Part shown: in pieces, positions 9,760 through 10,277 of the stretch
How positions within the stretch are numbered: the first letter of the stretch is position 1
How the letters are laid out: each line of letters opens with the position of its first letter
Translations under genes and position numbers: made by a program
The notes under the pieces: generated by a model
What the model was told of the DNA's origin: nothing
The model's input: the letters and a program-made list of their open reading frames with translations, nothing else
Databases searched by the model: none
Assembly (NCBI GenBank): GCA_015058265.1
Contig: SVCR01000035.1
Span: 1 to 10,277 of the forward strand
Direction of reading: 5' to 3'
DNA: 10,277 bases
Source of the DNA: Clostridiales bacterium
Lineage (GTDB): Bacteria; Bacillota_A; Clostridia; Peptostreptococcales; Anaerovoracaceae

Positions 9760-10277
9760 TCAGTATTTATCTACTCTTGTCACTGTTCCTTCCTCGATCC
9801 TGAAAAGAGTTCCTCCTCTCAGATCTCTGATCACCTCGTCGTTCAGTTCGGCTGAGGTGATGAACAGCTGTACATCATCGATCTCGCTGACCAGGAACCT
9901 CTGCCTGTCCAGATCGAGTTCTGAAAGCACATCATCCAGAAGCAGCACCGGCGGTTCATCCAGCAGCTGCTTGGCGATCCTTATCTCCGCCAGCTTGAGA
10001 GACAGAGCGATAGTTCTCTGCTGGCCCTGCGAGCCATACTTCTTCGCATCAGTCCCATTGATACGGAATTCTATATCATCCCTGTGCGGTCCGAGAGTCG
10101 CATATCCGTTGTAGATGTCCCTGTCTCTGTTGTGATAGAACTGCTTGTACAGGATCTCACGTCCTTCGGTAGATGTGATGAAGTCGCAAGCTGTTTTGTA
10201 CTCGATCCTGAGTGTCTCCCTGCCGCCGGAGATCTTGTTCATGATCTCGCCCGCCTCCTCTGAGAGCATCTCTATGA
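9760..10277 (-). CDS. recF: DNA replication and repair protein RecF, N-terminal part beyond window edge
   Basis: The frame runs from the TGA at 9760-9762 to the right edge, giving about 171 C-terminal residues of a protein usually near 360. RecF is a cytoplasmic SMC-like ATPase that helps load RecA at gapped DNA with RecO and RecR. Counting from the first Met in view, there is Gly-Pro-His-Arg-Asp-Asp at 60-65, the ABC signature Gly-Ser-Gln-Gly-Gln-Gln-Arg at 79-85, and Walker B Val-Leu-Leu-Leu-Asp-Asp at 108-113 followed by Val-Leu-Ser-Glu-Leu-Asp (D loop). The Met at 10267-10269 is not the start, because Ile-Glu codons precede it in frame and the Walker A part is missing. In this group recF normally follows dnaA and dnaN and precedes gyrB; here a MATE gene intervenes. 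Confidence 0.97.
   Translation of the reverse strand, partial: IEMLSEEAGEIMNKISGGRETLRIEYKTACDFITSTEGREILYKQFYHNRDRDIYNGYATLGPHRDDIEFRINGTDAKKYGSQGQQRTIALSLKLAEIRIAKQLLDEPPVLLLDDVLSELDLDRQRFLVSEIDDVQLFITSAELNDEVIRDLRGGTLFRIEEGTVTRVDKY

Overview
The window looks like a chromosomal segment from a low-to-middle GC Gram-positive bacterium, most likely a member of the Clostridia (Firmicutes). The evidence is the recF / gyrB / gyrA order typical of an origin-proximal region, Gram-positive-style gyrase sequences (for example Leu-Pro-Leu-Arg-Gly-Lys in the GyrB TOPRIM domain and Ser/Glu at the GyrA quinolone hot spots), a polytopic LTA-synthase-like enzyme, and no outer-membrane genes. I cannot name a genus from the sequence alone.

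Layout from left to right. The 3' part of an aldose 1-epimerase gene (galM) lies on the plus strand and runs in from the left edge. It converges on a minus-strand block, and a strong hairpin at about 888-923 sits between them and can act in both directions. Everything else is on the minus strand and is transcribed right to left: the C-terminal half of recF (cut by the right edge), a terminator, a MATE-family multidrug/organic cation exporter, a weaker terminator, a clear promoter and about 90-nt leader, gyrB, gyrA, and then an 842-residue membrane phosphoglycerol-transferase/LTA-synthase-like protein whose start is 18 nt after the gyrA stop. No tRNA, rRNA, CRISPR array or insertion sequence was seen. 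No gene-free stretch exceeds 192 nt.

How the genes fit together. GyrB and GyrA form the two subunits of DNA gyrase, made from one transcript that starts at the promoter at 8162-8190. The membrane enzyme appears to be co-transcribed with them, since no terminator separates it from gyrA and the next one is at 888-923. RecF is a recombinational repair protein of the dnaA-dnaN-recF region. The MATE gene interrupts the usual recF-gyrB adjacency and is bracketed by terminators, so it looks like an independently transcribed insertion in a conserved block. galM belongs to sugar metabolism and is unrelated.

Most of the window is ordinary housekeeping sequence. I found no convincing undescribed system. 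The points worth a second look are the envelope enzyme coupled to gyrase genes and its extra extracytoplasmic domain, the MATE gene and its unclear start, and the repeat and hairpin structure of the gyrB promoter and leader.
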